Source of the DNA: Paenibacillus sp. CC-CFT747
GTDB taxonomy: Bacteria > Bacillota > Bacilli > Paenibacillales > NBRC-103111
Direction of reading: 5' to 3'
DNA length: 64,000 nucleotides
Assembly: GCA_030323305.1 (NCBI GenBank)
Contig: CP106741.1
Span: 997,001-1,061,000 of the forward strand
The notes below the pieces were generated by a model, which worked only from the letters and a program-made list of their open reading frames with translations, searched no databases and was not told the DNA's origin. This document shows positions 1 to 9,575 of this stretch, one piece after another (within the stretch, counting starts at the first letter, position 1; each line of letters starts with the position of its first letter). The translations under genes and the position numbers were made by a program.

Positions 1-650
1 TTCCCGTTCGTCTTGTCCTTGACCCAGCGGTTGATCGTCGGGGCAGCGTCGGCTTTGCTGAAGTCCAGCTCTTTGACGTAGGCATCGTAATACTCGCGGT
101 TGGTCTGCAGGAAGCTCTTGGAGAAGGCCAGCCCCTTCATCATCCACATGGAATTCGCGATGTTCAGCTGGATCCCTTTGCCGCTCTTCTCAAGCAGCTC
201 TTTCATCGTCCGGTTACCTCCGTTGACCTGCTCCGGCTTCCATCCCTCCCAGCCCAGCGTCCGGCTCATGGCCTCCCGGGTTTCCCCGGCGCTTCCGTTG
301 TAGGTCATGGCGAGCGCCATGGAGACGCTCACCGGAGAGAGGAATACGTTCTTCTCCTTGTCCCCCCGAACGAGCTGCTGGTGAAGCTTCAAGCCAAAAG
401 CATTCTGGGCCTTCACGATGGCCGGATCCAGTGCGGCAGCGGCATGGGCTCTTTTTTCCATGGAAATGCCCTCTCCCTTCATCCCGCAGGCAGTCAGCAA
501 TACCAGGCATGCGGTCAGCAGAGCCGGCCCTGCCTTACCCGGCAGCTTGGCGGCCGGCGTGCCTCGCTGGCGCAGGCGGGACAGGCCCGACGGGTTCACT
601 AGGAAACGGAACTTCTTTTGCGGATTAGGGATGGAGCTTGGTCTGGTCAT
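1..650 (-). CDS. Lipoprotein serpin (serine protease inhibitor), 3' end beyond the window
   Basis: The reading frame is open from ATG 650 to the window edge, about 216 residues. The N-terminus ends in a lipobox (LLTACG near residue 49), so the protein should be anchored on the outside of the membrane. From about residue 65 the serpin fold is clear: NAFGLKLHQQL, then NVFLSPVSVSMALAMTYNGS (helix B region), GETREAM and NSMWM. The C-terminal half with the reactive-centre loop is missing, so the target protease and even inhibitory activity cannot be judged. A GGGGA ribosome site precedes the start. The gene lies 59 bases downstream of murG on the same strand. Confidence 0.85.
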   Translation of the reverse strand, partial: MTRPSSIPNPQKKFRFLVNPSGLSRLRQRGTPAAKLPGKAGPALLTACLVLLTACGMKGEGISMEKRAHAAAALDPAIVKAQNAFGLKLHQQLVRGDKEKNVFLSPVSVSMALAMTYNGSAGETREAMSRTLGWEGWKPEQVNGGNRTMKELLEKSGKGIQLNIANSMWMMKGLAFSKSFLQTNREYYDAYVKELDFSKADAAPTINRWVKDKTNG

Positions 651-709
651 GATCGGTTCCCCTTTTACGGCCTCTATATCTTCTAGACGGGAGAAGTCCG
701 CTTAAGGTT

Positions 710-1784
710 TCAGCTCACGCCCGCCGTCTCATGGATAATGGCCACAAGAGTCCTCAGGGCATCTCCATTGTCCCCTTCGGCCATACGGAGCTTGAACTTC
801 GTCCGGTTCTCGTACAGCTTCGTCACTTCCCGGACCAAAGCCTCGGGAGTCAAGTCCTCCTCCTGCAGCACCTCCGCATAGCCCGACGCCCGGAACGAGG
901 CCGCGTTGAGCAGCTGATCCCCCGGCTCTGCTCCTTGGAAAGAGGGATCAGAAGCATGGGTTTCTTCAGCGCCCGCATTTCAAAAAGAGCGTTCGCTCCC
1001 GCCCGGGTCACCACCACATCCGTCATCGCCAGCACATCGGCGAGCTCCTCCTTGAGGTAGTCGAACGGCCGGTAACCTTCTGCAGGAGCAGAGGGGGCGG
1101 GCTGACCTTGTCCTTTGCCGCATAGATGAACAACTTGAAACCGGGCAAGCAGCTCCGGGAGGCAGGAGCGGACGGTTTCATTGATTTTGTGAGAGCCGAG
1201 GCTCCCTCCCATGATGAGCAGAACGGGCTTTACCCGGTTGAATCCGCAAAAGCTCCTCCCCGCTCGGCCTTACCTTCCTTCAAATCCGGACGGACAATGG
1301 GGCCCACATAATGGGCTTTGCCGGCAGGCAGATGAGAATTGGTCTCGGGAAATGTCGTGCAGACCGTTCGGGCAAGCGGAATGGCCAGCCGGTTGGCTAG
1401 CCCCGGGGTGACGTCGGATTCATGGATCACGACCGGCACCCGGTTCATCCAGGCTCCGATGACGACGGGAACCGAGACGAAGCCGCCCTTGGAGAAGAGC
1501 ACGTCGGGCTTGCTCCGGCGGATAAGGGAGTAGGCCTGCAGAACCCCGCGGCCAGCGCGGAAAGGATCCTTCAGGTTCTGCCAGGAGAAATATCTCCTGA
1601 GCTTCCCGGTCGAAATACCGGAATAGGGAACATCCCCCAGAGCGGTGATAAGCTCCTTCTCGATTCCGTTCTCCGAGCCTATGTATTCCACGGACCAGCC
1701 TTCCTGGCGGAAGCAGGGGATCAACGAAAGATTGACCGTCACATGGCCCGCGGAGCCTCCTCCGGTAAAAATGATTTTAGGCAT
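710..1784 (-). CDS. murG: UDP-GlcNAc:undecaprenyl-PP-MurNAc-pentapeptide GlcNAc transferase (frame broken twice)
   Basis: MurG adds GlcNAc to lipid I to make lipid II on the inner face of the membrane. The N-terminal motif is [11 protein letters not shown], and later come [44 protein letters not shown] and [14 protein letters not shown], all standard for the family. Frame changes occur near 1245-1262 and at the C-run 919-923. Restoring one base at each gives 358 residues, the usual MurG length, ending with TGA at 710-712. ATG 1784 follows AAGGAG; longer upstream starts lack a site. The gene stands alone, away from a dcw cluster, so it may be a second murG copy. Confidence 0.9.
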
Positions 1785-1986
1785 GGCTTCTCCTTTTTCC
1801 TTATGAAAAATTAATCTGGTTCTCAAGCCGATGTTCACCAGGCCGAGCAAGCTTTCCCTGTTGTAATAAGCCTGCCTTACCTCCAGGTGCCTATATGACC
1901 TGAAAGTGCGTACTTCCCGGCCGGATTCCATTGCGGCAGAATAACAAAGAGGCTTCATAAACTCTATGTTAGGGGAGTGGATTTGT

Positions 1987-3054
1987 ATGAATTCGGTAAA
2001 TCATCGCACGGACAAAACGGCGCTAGTGATCGGGGCAAGCGGGGTCATCGGCGGGAATCTGGTGCGCTATCTGGAGGGGCTTCCGGATTGGACGGTCATC
2101 GGTGTTTCCCGCCACGGGGGACCAGCCGGCAGCCGAACCCGTTATGTGGAAGCGGATCTTCTAGACGAGTCGGATACCCGGGAAAAGCTGGCGGGCCTGA
2201 CGGAGGTCACCCACGTGTTTTACGCCGCCTACCAGGACCGGCCGACCTGGGCCGAGCTCGTTCCTCCGAATCTCAAGATGCTCATGAATGTGGTTCAAGC
2301 GGTAGAAGCGGCGGCTCCTGGGCTCCGGCACATCAGCCTGATGCAGGGGTACAAAGTATATGGGGCCCATCTTGGCCCCTTCAAAACCCCGGCTCGGGAA
2401 TCCGACCCGCCCATTCTGCCCCCGGAGTTTAACACCGCCCAGCAGCGCTTCCTGGAGGAGAGCCAGAAGGGGAAGACTTGGACCTGGTCGGCCCTCCGCC
2501 CTTCCGTCGTGTGCGGGTTTGCCCTTGGCAATCCGATGAACCTGGCCATGGTGCTCGCCGTCTATGGCTCCATTTCAAAGGAGCTTGGGCTTCCGCTCCG
2601 CTTCCCTGGCAAGCCGGGGGCATTCCGTTCGCTCTTGGAGATGACGGATGCCGATCTGCTGGCCAAGGCGACGGTTTGGGCGGCAACGGAGGAGCGCTGC
2701 GCGAACCAGGCGTTCAACATCACGAACGGCGATCTGTTCCGTTGGGAGGAACTCTGGCCGAAGCTGGCTCAAGCCTTCGACCTGGAAACCGCGTCTCCAC
2801 TGCCTTACTCTCTGGAGGAAGCCATGGCCGACAAGGAAGAGCTCTGGAATACCATGGTGGAAAAGTACGGGCTTCGGCCTACCTCGTACCGCGACGTTGC
2901 GTCTTGGGGTTTCGGAGATTTCGTGTTCTCGTGGGATTATGACTTCCTGTCGGACGGTTCCAAAGCCCGGCAGCTGGGATTCCATGAGTACTTGAACACG
3001 GAGGATGTTCTTCGCCTCTTTGAGGATTTTCGCCGCAACAAAATCATTCCTTAA
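1987..3054 (+). CDS. PRISE-type (progesterone 5-beta-reductase/iridoid synthase-like) SDR oxidoreductase
   Basis: An intact 355-residue NAD(P)-binding short-chain dehydrogenase. ALVIGASGVIGGNLVRYL is the Rossmann motif. The C-terminal block FVFSWDYDFLSDGSKARQLG with FHEYLNTEDVLRLF is typical of the PRISE subfamily, which reduces activated C=C bonds such as enones. The catalytic Tyr is probably in LMQGYKVYG. The natural substrate in bacteria is unknown. ATG 1987 has AGGGGAG ten bases upstream; an in-frame ATG at 1966 would overlap that site. It is divergent from murG and followed by a terminator at 3122. Confidence 0.8.
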   Translation: MNSVNHRTDKTALVIGASGVIGGNLVRYLEGLPDWTVIGVSRHGGPAGSRTRYVEADLLDESDTREKLAGLTEVTHVFYAAYQDRPTWAELVPPNLKMLMNVVQAVEAAAPGLRHISLMQGYKVYGAHLGPFKTPARESDPPILPPEFNTAQQRFLEESQKGKTWTWSALRPSVVCGFALGNPMNLAMVLAVYGSISKELGLPLRFPGKPGAFRSLLEMTDADLLAKATVWAATEERCANQAFNITNGDLFRWEELWPKLAQAFDLETASPLPYSLEEAMADKEELWNTMVEKYGLRPTSYRDVASWGFGDFVFSWDYDFLSDGSKARQLGFHEYLNTEDVLRLFEDFRRNKIIP

Positions 3055-3121
3055 AGCCGTTCGCCGTCCGCCCATGGTCCGCGAATCGGAACGTTTCGGG
3101 AGCGGCAAATGCTGCACGACC

Positions 3122-3152
3122 AGCCCGGCCCCATGGGGAGCCGGGCTGTTTT
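3122..3152 (+). terminator. Rho-independent terminator of the PRISE reductase gene
   Basis: AGCCCGGC (3122-3129) pairs with GCCGGGCT (3140-3147) and is followed by a short T-run. It lies 67 bases after the stop codon of the plus-strand gene. Confidence 0.7.
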
Positions 3153-3333
3153 CATGGGTATGGCTGCCGTTATTTTCGTGCCGCGTCCAGCTCCCCGCCC
3201 GAAACCGCGTGGCGCCATTTACGCACGACGAGATCGCAGCAAACGGGCGGCTTTAGCCCCTGTGAACCGTGGAACGTATGCCTGCTAGGGAGCCGTGCCG
3301 CATTGGGTCGCGCATGGCTTGCCGATGAAGGCA

Positions 3334-3704
3334 TCAAGGGTTGTCGGCGCTGTTAAGGATACGGGCTTTGTCACCATATACACGCTCCACGTGCGTGTCC
3401 CCCAGCGGCAAAGAAGATGAAGAATTTCTTTAAGACTCCAGCCGTATTCCGTCAGCTCGTATTCCACCTTAGGCGGAACCTGATTGTACGATATGCGCCT
3501 GACGATTCCATCCTCCTCCAGTTCCCTCAGCTGCTGGGTCAGCACCTTCTGCGTAACAGCCGGCACAAGGCCCATCAGTTCCCCGTTGCGCTTCTTGCCG
3601 AAGGTGAGATGGAACAGCAGAACCGGCTTCCACTTGCCGCCGATTACTTCTAAAGCGGCTTCTACCGCAGTGTTGTACCTTTTGTCTGGATTCGGGACGG
3701 GCAT
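3334..3704 (-). CDS. HxlR-family winged-helix transcriptional regulator (frame broken once)
   Basis: A small MarR-like DNA-binding protein. IGGKWKPVLLFHL, then VTQKVLTQQLRELEEDGIV and PPKVEYELTEYG form the HxlR winged helix. HxlR proteins usually answer redox or aldehyde stress and control a neighbouring oxidoreductase, often the adjacent SDR. The frame breaks at the C-run 3399-3403; with one base restored the protein ends LNSADNP with TGA at 3334, 123 residues, normal for the family. ATG 3704 has AGGAGG upstream. The uncorrected frame would run on about 16 codons into non-HxlR sequence. Confidence 0.85.
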
Positions 3705-3911
3705 AGAAATCGCCTCCTGCTTTACACGATACTTCCTGGAGGCGAGGAGCGCAAGACGGATTTCGGGTATCTCCATCCTCTGGCCAGGCTACCCCGTTCC
3801 CGACTTACTGTTCGCGATGAGGTTCAAGCTGCATCCCGAAACTTCTTTATGCAGCCAAAGAGACAGCCCGTTTAAGAACCCCGCCTTTTCCCTACCTATG
3901 GATTAAGCTCG

Positions 3912-4681
3912 TTAACGCTCCCAATCCCGGATATCCATTACCGGTTCCTCCCCAAAGCGGGTGTCCTCCAGCAGAGCGAGCAGCTGCTCCGCTGCGATAT
4001 CCGGGCTCAACAAGCCTCCGGTTTCGTGAAGCTGTACGAAGCGGGAGCGGCTGGGAAACCGCTCCTCTTCGGTCCCGCGGATCAGCGCCTGCATGGAGGT
4101 GTCGATGACACCGGGGGCGACGGAGGCGATCCTCGCTCCATGCGGCATTCCTTCCTGCTCCAGCTTCATGCAGCGGGCGTGATGGTCGAGCCCCGCCTTG
4201 GCCGCGCCGTAGGTGCTCCAGCCGGCATAGGGCTTGCGTGCCGCGCCGGAGGAGATCTGCAGGATGCGCTTGTCCGCCGCCAGCTGCTCGGTCAGGCGAA
4301 GGAAGGCCCCCGTGAGGAGCAGCGGGGCGATCAGGTTCACGGCAATGTGGCGGGCGACGGCTTCCGGATCGTTCGCCTGGGCGGGCCCGATCGGCTCCAG
4401 CACGCCGGCGTTGTTCACGAGCCGCAGCCTGGAGGCGCTGCTGAAGCCGGCCCGCTCCAAGCCCGGCTTCAGCAGCGCCTCCACCCCATCGCCCGCTGCC
4501 AGCTCGGCGAGGTCCGCCTCGATCCACTCCAAGGCGACGCCGGCCGCCTCCGCTTCCCGGTCCAGCACCGTGCTGCGCGTACGGGCCAGGCAGAGGAGCA
4601 CGTTCCCCGGGCTCAACAGACGCAGGGCAAGCGCCTCGCCAAGCCCCGGGAGGCTCCGGTTAAGATGTAAATGGTTGACAT
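3912..4681 (-). CDS. YueD-like short-chain dehydrogenase (benzil reductase type), frame broken once
   Basis: The N-terminus MSTIYILTGASRGL is the cofactor motif TGxxxGxG. Later come LVNNAGV, the catalytic ISSGAARKPYAGWSTYGAAK (Ser-Tyr-Lys), and PGVIDTSMQ. This matches the (S)-benzoin-forming benzil reductase group, about 250 residues, though the physiological substrate is unproven. The frame breaks at the C-run 4644-4647, right after the first glycines; one added base joins both parts into 256 residues. ATG 4681 follows AAGGAGGG. The HxlR gene lies downstream on the same strand and could regulate it. Confidence 0.85.
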
Positions 4682-5078
4682 CGTAGTCCCTCCTTCTTGG
4701 TATCTCCACTGTAGCGCAAACGGGCGAAACAGAAAAGGCGGCCTTGGAACACAAGGCCGTGGGCATGATCCGTTAGTGGGAGATGCCGTCGCCTGGACAA
4801 AAGTCTTACTTGGCAAAGGGACCAATAGCCCTGGTTGGCTTCCTGAGGGAACGATCATCGCCAAAATTTCTTTCTTCAACCCGCTAACGAACCCAGGAAT
4901 TCCTATTCGCTCAAAAAACAACGATTTCGCAAGCTAGCGAATCGTAGAATCGCTATTCGCTGTTTTTATCCTGCCTTTCCTAAGAAAAAGACTTCATAAT
5001 GACACTAGGATTCGTTAGAGTCAGAAGGAAGCCTGAAATCTCCCAATAAGACTTTCTCGATTCGTTACAAGCAGAACG

Positions 5079-5176
5079 AGTGCTAGATGCCATATCCTTA
5101 AATAAAGTTCTGCTTCCTTATGATTTTGTGCGTTATACAGAGGTTTTCTCGCCAACAAAGTTACCGGATAAAGCAC
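5079..5176 (+). repeat. Dispersed 90-base inverted-end repeat, copy A
   Basis: It shares GTTCTGCTTCCT, a GTGCGTTATACAGAGG block and CGCCAACAAAGTTACCGGAT with copies B (28717-28800), C (40389-40480) and D (41123-41215). The right end reads GGATAAAGCAC. The left end is degenerate. No protein is encoded. Confidence 0.7.
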
Positions 5177-5344
5177 CAGCTGACAGCAACGTAGAGCCCT
5201 TCCCTCTCCTTCCGGGGAATTTCCCCTCAAAAGCGAACAAGCCGGACAAGGGTCCGGCCTTACTGATGCACCAACCCAATCCCAAGTCGGTGCCACATGG
5301 GGGGATTGAGGATGGCGGCTGCCTAACTAGTCGGGTCACCACTG

Positions 5345-5460
5345 AATCAGGTCTGAGTCCCGCCTACTCAGGCTGAGGCGCCACTTAACCTGAGTCAGAG
5401 TTCCGCTACTCAAGTTAAGGTGCCATTTAACTGGTCAGAGTTCCGCTACTCAAGTTAAGG
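5345..5460 (+). repeat. Three-unit tandem repeat of about 42 bases
   Basis: Units begin at about 5345, 5389 and 5431. Units 2 and 3 share GTCAGAGTTCCGCTACTCAA followed by GTTAAGG exactly; unit 1 is a diverged form (GTCTGAGTCCCGCCTACTCA). Each unit ends near CCACTTAA or CCATTTAA. Confidence 0.75.
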
Positions 5461-5625
5461 GGATGAGGCTACTTACTAGGAAGCAAGTTTTGCGTCATGT
5501 CGACGGGCGATTCACATACTCTAGCCTCATGTCCCTTTCCCAATTCTGGCTCTATCGTCCCCTAGCTCATTTCCTCCACACTCGCGTTCCCTTACCCAAG
5601 GCTGCCATCATTGGCCTATCGGCCG

Positions 5626-6901
5626 TTACTTCTTCATCTGGCAAACCAAAAGGCGGTTCCCGTCCGGATCGAGCAGCGCCATTTCCGATAAATCCGCAAA
5701 ATGGTTCGGCTCGCCATCCAGCTCAAACCCGTTCTCCCGAACGTAAGCCAGTGCGGCTTCGAAGTCGCCGGTATCGAAGTAGAACAATTCGGGATCCTCC
5801 CGGCCCTGCAAAAACCGGTTCTGGTCCAGCAGCAGCACCGCTCCGCGGGTGACAGGTACGGAATGGACGGCCGGATAGTCCGTCCTTTCTTCCGCCGGTA
5901 ACCCAAACAGGCAGGCGTACCAACGGGCGGCGGAAGGCATGTCTTTCACATCCCCGAACACCCCGCCGATCCGGGCTTGAATCGGACTGCTTCCGATGAC
6001 GGACGACTCGTTGCCGGCCGGGTTAGCACTCCAGCAAGCCATGAGCGCGTTACCTTCCGGGTCCCGGAAGTTGAAATAGGCCATGCTGCCGTGCCGGTCC
6101 GGCTCGAAGAACGGCTCTACCTTCTCGCTTACATAGCGGTATGCCTCATCGATGTCCCTAGCCGGGAGCATAAAGCGCGGCTTCATCTCCTCCCGCCAAT
6201 CCGGATTTTGCCGGTTGGCCGAATTGGAGTCGAGGATGAGATGCGTTCCCGGCAGCTCGAACCAGTACACCGGCCCGCCGTTCAAGCGCTCCTCCAGTAA
6301 AGGGAGCCCCAGCAGCCGGCTGTACCATTCGGCCGAGCGGCGAAGGTCCGTCACATGAACGAAGACGCTTGCCACGCGGTTCTCCAGCGGAGCTTTCAAC
6401 GCCCGCCGGACCGGAATCCATAGCTCCATGACCGATTCCGGGTCAAAGTTTCCCTTATACCGGTGATCGTAATACTCGAAATCCGCGCCGTCCGCCCGTA
6501 CATACCCGGACTGCGGCAGCCACTCGTCGTAGAAATACCGGTAAGCCGCCCGGATGTCATCGATCCTACCCTGCCGGGTAATCACGGCGTACAGCGCGCC
6601 AGGTAACGATACGGAATCCATCCCTTCCGGGACCTTCCCTAATCGGGATACACCAACCGCCGCCATGTAATCGAAGGGCCTCCCGGCGTGTCGTCCGGAC
6701 CGAAGAGGTTCAATCCATAGGTTCCGCCGGCATAATGAGGGATTTCCCCACCCGTTCGCTGAAGCGCGGCCACAGCCGGGAAATCTCATTCTGCGAAGGC
6801 GGAACCGGTTCGGAGGGATCGAAGCGGACTTTTGGGCCTACCGCTTGAAATCCCTCCTTCCACATCACTTGAGTGCGAACGATCCCTGCTGCCTGCGTCA
6901 A
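5626..6901 (-). CDS. GyrI-like effector-binding domain fused to two VOC/glyoxalase domains (frame broken twice)
   Basis: The N-terminal third (about residues 1-155) is an AraC effector-binding/GyrI-like domain: GGPFDYMAAVGVSRL, LPGALYAVITRQG and YYDHRYKGNFDPES. Two glyoxalase/bleomycin-resistance domains follow (about 165-285 and 295-425): VFVHVTDLRRSAEWYSRLLG with DPEGNALM, then VKDMPSAARWYACLFG with DPDGNRLLVC. Small-molecule binding is likely; the chemistry is unknown. Breaks near 6722-6730 and at 6676-6680 split the gene; restoring one base at each gives 425 residues. The start at 6901 is the first of the TQAAGIVRTQVMWKEGF frame. Confidence 0.8.
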
Positions 6902-6966
6902 GCCGAATCATCTCCTTCTCTTGTTTAATGCCGTTGCTTGTTTACCTGCTTAAACGAATCTTGTTA

Positions 6967-7997
6967 CTATTCCTCCTCCAGAAGCCAGCAGAACCAGCGA
7001 CCGTGGCCATCCGTTTCGGCAATAGGGTTCCGGTGCTCTTTCCCATCCAGATAATAATCCAGGTGAAGCCGACCATCCTCCATGTTGTTGTACAAATGGA
7101 CGAGACTTCTTCTTTTCCCGATCGTGCGAAGGTGCTCCCTCAGCTCCGCCTTATCCTCTGCACTAAACTGATTCGCCACATGGGTATGGAACACGCATAG
7201 AAGGGCGTCGTCCGGCATCCCCGCCGCCAGCTCCGGCAGGAGCCGCACCGCATGGCCCTCGCGGAGGTCAACGGGGTGCTCGTTAAGAAGGCTGGCTCCC
7301 CGCTTCAGGTGCTCCAGCCGCTCGGTATGCTCCGGCCAGATTAAGGCGCTTAACCAGAGTCTGTCCTCCGGGTCGCGAAGATCATTAACATGCAGATCGA
7401 CTCCGATTCTTGCTTTTACGGGAGGAGGGTTAATAAGGAGACAATTTGGCCGCTTCCCCCGAATGTCAGACTTCAGAAGCATGGCGGAACCTGCTTTCCC
7501 ATATACCACTCCCCCGCCATAATCGTACCCGTACTCATCCCAAAGCAGCTGCAAGCCGGCGCTGGTTCCGAGCTCCAGCAAAGCAAGGGGCTTCCCAAAT
7601 CGGGCATAGGCCCAGCAGAAGGCCGGGTACAAATAAGCGCACCGCCTTACCTCATTGGTCTGGACGAGCTTCGTTTGCAGGAGAGGAAGGATCTCGCCGG
7701 CATTCTCCAGGCAAAACCTCCGAAAGGACGGATAAGCCTCCCCGGGCTCCCCGGCTGATCCGTAAGCGTGCGGTAGAACCCCGCCAGCCCGCACCGGTCC
7801 TTTCCCTGCAGGAGCAGGTAATGAGCAGCAGCAAAAAGAAGGTTCGGGACCGGCTGTCCCGGCCGGGCATGAGAAGCCAATGCCAGCATTTCCGGATCGC
7901 TGGCGACCGCCGCAGAAAGCCGTTCGTATAATCGGCTAGACCCTTTGCATTCCTCGGTAAAAGTTCTAAACGTTTTCGCCGCTTTGGCTATCTCCAT
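6967..7997 (-). CDS. DUF2332 family protein (frame broken once)
   Basis: The protein matches the DUF2332 family of unknown function. The N-terminal part covers TFRTFTEECKGSSRLYERL and GQPVPNLLFAAAHYLLLQG. The C-terminal part has LLELGTSAGLQLLWD, which resembles a methyltransferase-like glycine loop, and LLCVFHTHVANQFS. The frame breaks in the G/C runs near 7738-7756; repair gives 343 residues. ATG 7997 sits seven bases after GGAGGG; another ATG at 8003 is too close to that site. It is the first gene after a 165-base gap downstream of alditol oxidase. Confidence 0.8.
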
Positions 7998-8162
7998 GGT
8001 CATCCCTCCGCCAACTGAAATACCCTCATGGTAAGCGGCGATTTTAATAAAGGAAACTTTAAACATTTTATCAGTCGATACAAATTATTTATCATCATCC
8101 ATTAGAGAAAAACGGTTAACGACTAACCATAAGGAAAGTCTTCCCTCCCTGTTCTCCCAAAC

Positions 8163-9428
8163 CTAAAGGACTCCTATGTACTCGTTCAGATAGGCATTGC
8201 GGAACTTGCCCTCTGGGTCATTCTCCCGGAGGAGCTTCCGAAAATCAGGAAGCTTCTCGTAAAGAGGCTGCAGCCGGGCCGGGGACATGGTGAACAGCTT
8301 GCCCCAATGCGGGCGGGCTCCGAACGGAGCCAAAGCCTCCTCAATAAGCGGAAGCACTCCCTCGACTCCCTTGCTGTCAGGCTTCCAGGTAAAATGAATC
8401 CCCGCGGAGTCCTGCTTGTAGCAGGGGCTCATCCACAGGTCGTCGGCCGCTACTGTCCGGATCTCGCTAGCGTGCAGAAGAGGCGCGATCTGCTCCCGCA
8501 GCCGGTTCACGGCGCATAAAGCCTCATAAGCCTGCGCCCGGGGAACGAAGAACTCGCTCTGCAGCTCATCTCCGACGCTCGGAGTAAACTCCATGCGGAA
8601 ATGCGGCATCCGCTCATGCCACGGCCCCGGAACCCCCAGCTGCTCGCTGCAATTCTCGGCCGGGCATCCCGGCAAGGGATGAAGGGTCTCGGTGGCTAAC
8701 TTCGCACCGTAAAACTCCGGCTCCGGCTTCCCAAATTCTTCGGCATCGGCGTGCTTCCGCTTGATCCACACCTGATGGAAGCTGGAGTCCCGCCAGTCCG
8801 TAAAGAGGCTGACGCTGTAAGCGGATCCGAAAATTTCCTCCAAATGGGTTTCCAACCTATCGAGAGACAGCCCTTCGTAAAGGACCTGGCTCATGTCAAA
8901 GGTCGGACTAACCTCCAGGGTCAGCTCCGTGACAATCCCGAGTCCCCCCAGGTTCACCACCGCCCCGGCAAAGCCTCCATCCGGCTGCTCCCGGGTGTAC
9001 GTGACCTCTTCCCCATCGGCCCGAACGATCTTCATGGCCCGGACGGCCGTCGCCAAATTCCCATTCCGGTTTCCGGAACCGTGAGTAGCCGTTGCGCAAG
9101 CTCCCGCCACCGTGATATGCGGAAGGGAAGCCAGATTGGGAAGCGCATACCCGTTCTGGTGAAGATACCGGCACAGGTCCCCATACCGGATCCCGCCCTC
9201 TACCGTGACGAGATTACGTTCCCGGTCCAGGTTTTTTACCCGATTAAGCTTTTCGAGGGAGAGAAGGCTCTCGGAATCGGCGATCCCGTTGAACGAGTGC
9301 CGCGTTCCAAGAGCTTTAATCCGCCTGCTGCGGGCGACGATCTCCTGAACCTGCTCCACCTTATCGGGAACCATAATTTCCGAGGCGCTGTACCGGTAGT
9401 TGCCGGCCCAATTACGATTGTCAGGCAT
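8163..9428 (-). CDS. FAD-linked alditol (xylitol/sorbitol) oxidase
   Basis: An intact 421-residue flavoprotein of the vanillyl-alcohol oxidase fold with the C-terminal D-arabinono-1,4-lactone oxidase domain. NWAGNYRYSA at residue 6 and GTRHSFN at about 41 (the His usually carries covalent FAD) match AldO/XoxA alditol oxidases. GACATATHGSG and VVNLGGLGIVTELTL are FAD-domain motifs; PHWGK near residue 378 lies in the substrate domain. Members oxidise the terminal hydroxyl of polyols with O2, forming H2O2. No signal peptide is seen, so it is cytoplasmic. The exact polyol cannot be read from sequence. Confidence 0.85.
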   Translation of the reverse strand: MPDNRNWAGNYRYSASEIMVPDKVEQVQEIVARSRRIKALGTRHSFNGIADSESLLSLEKLNRVKNLDRERNLVTVEGGIRYGDLCRYLHQNGYALPNLASLPHITVAGACATATHGSGNRNGNLATAVRAMKIVRADGEEVTYTREQPDGGFAGAVVNLGGLGIVTELTLEVSPTFDMSQVLYEGLSLDRLETHLEEIFGSAYSVSLFTDWRDSSFHQVWIKRKHADAEEFGKPEPEFYGAKLATETLHPLPGCPAENCSEQLGVPGPWHERMPHFRMEFTPSVGDELQSEFFVPRAQAYEALCAVNRLREQIAPLLHASEIRTVAADDLWMSPCYKQDSAGIHFTWKPDSKGVEGVLPLIEEALAPFGARPHWGKLFTMSPARLQPLYEKLPDFRKLLRENDPEGKFRNAYLNEYIGVL

Positions 9429-9575
9429 ATCCTGGTCTCCTTATCGCGGCCGTATGTAGGAAAGAATGCTTTTCCCGGCCAAAAGTTTAGGATAGCGCAA
9501 AGCACTATTAAAACGGATGATACCGGAAAGACTCCCGTCTCGTCCAGCCAAAAGGGCTGAGAGGTCTTTCGTCTC

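Larger units (their letters stand above)
4682..5625. other. Long intergenic region with repeats, no convincing gene
   Basis: About 940 bases without a credible coding frame. It holds a short imperfect palindrome (4921-4945, arms around GCGAATCGT), one copy of the 90-base dispersed repeat (about 5079-5176) and a three-unit tandem repeat (5345-5460). Short frames here have no domain match and no ribosome site that I can defend. Confidence 0.6.

Noticed and set aside
4921..4945. Imperfect palindrome as an operator or att site
   Set aside because: Isolated, AT-rich, with no adjacent integrase or regulator to give it meaning.
5345..5460. CRISPR array
   Set aside because: Only three units without distinct spacers, and no cas genes; it is a simple tandem repeat.
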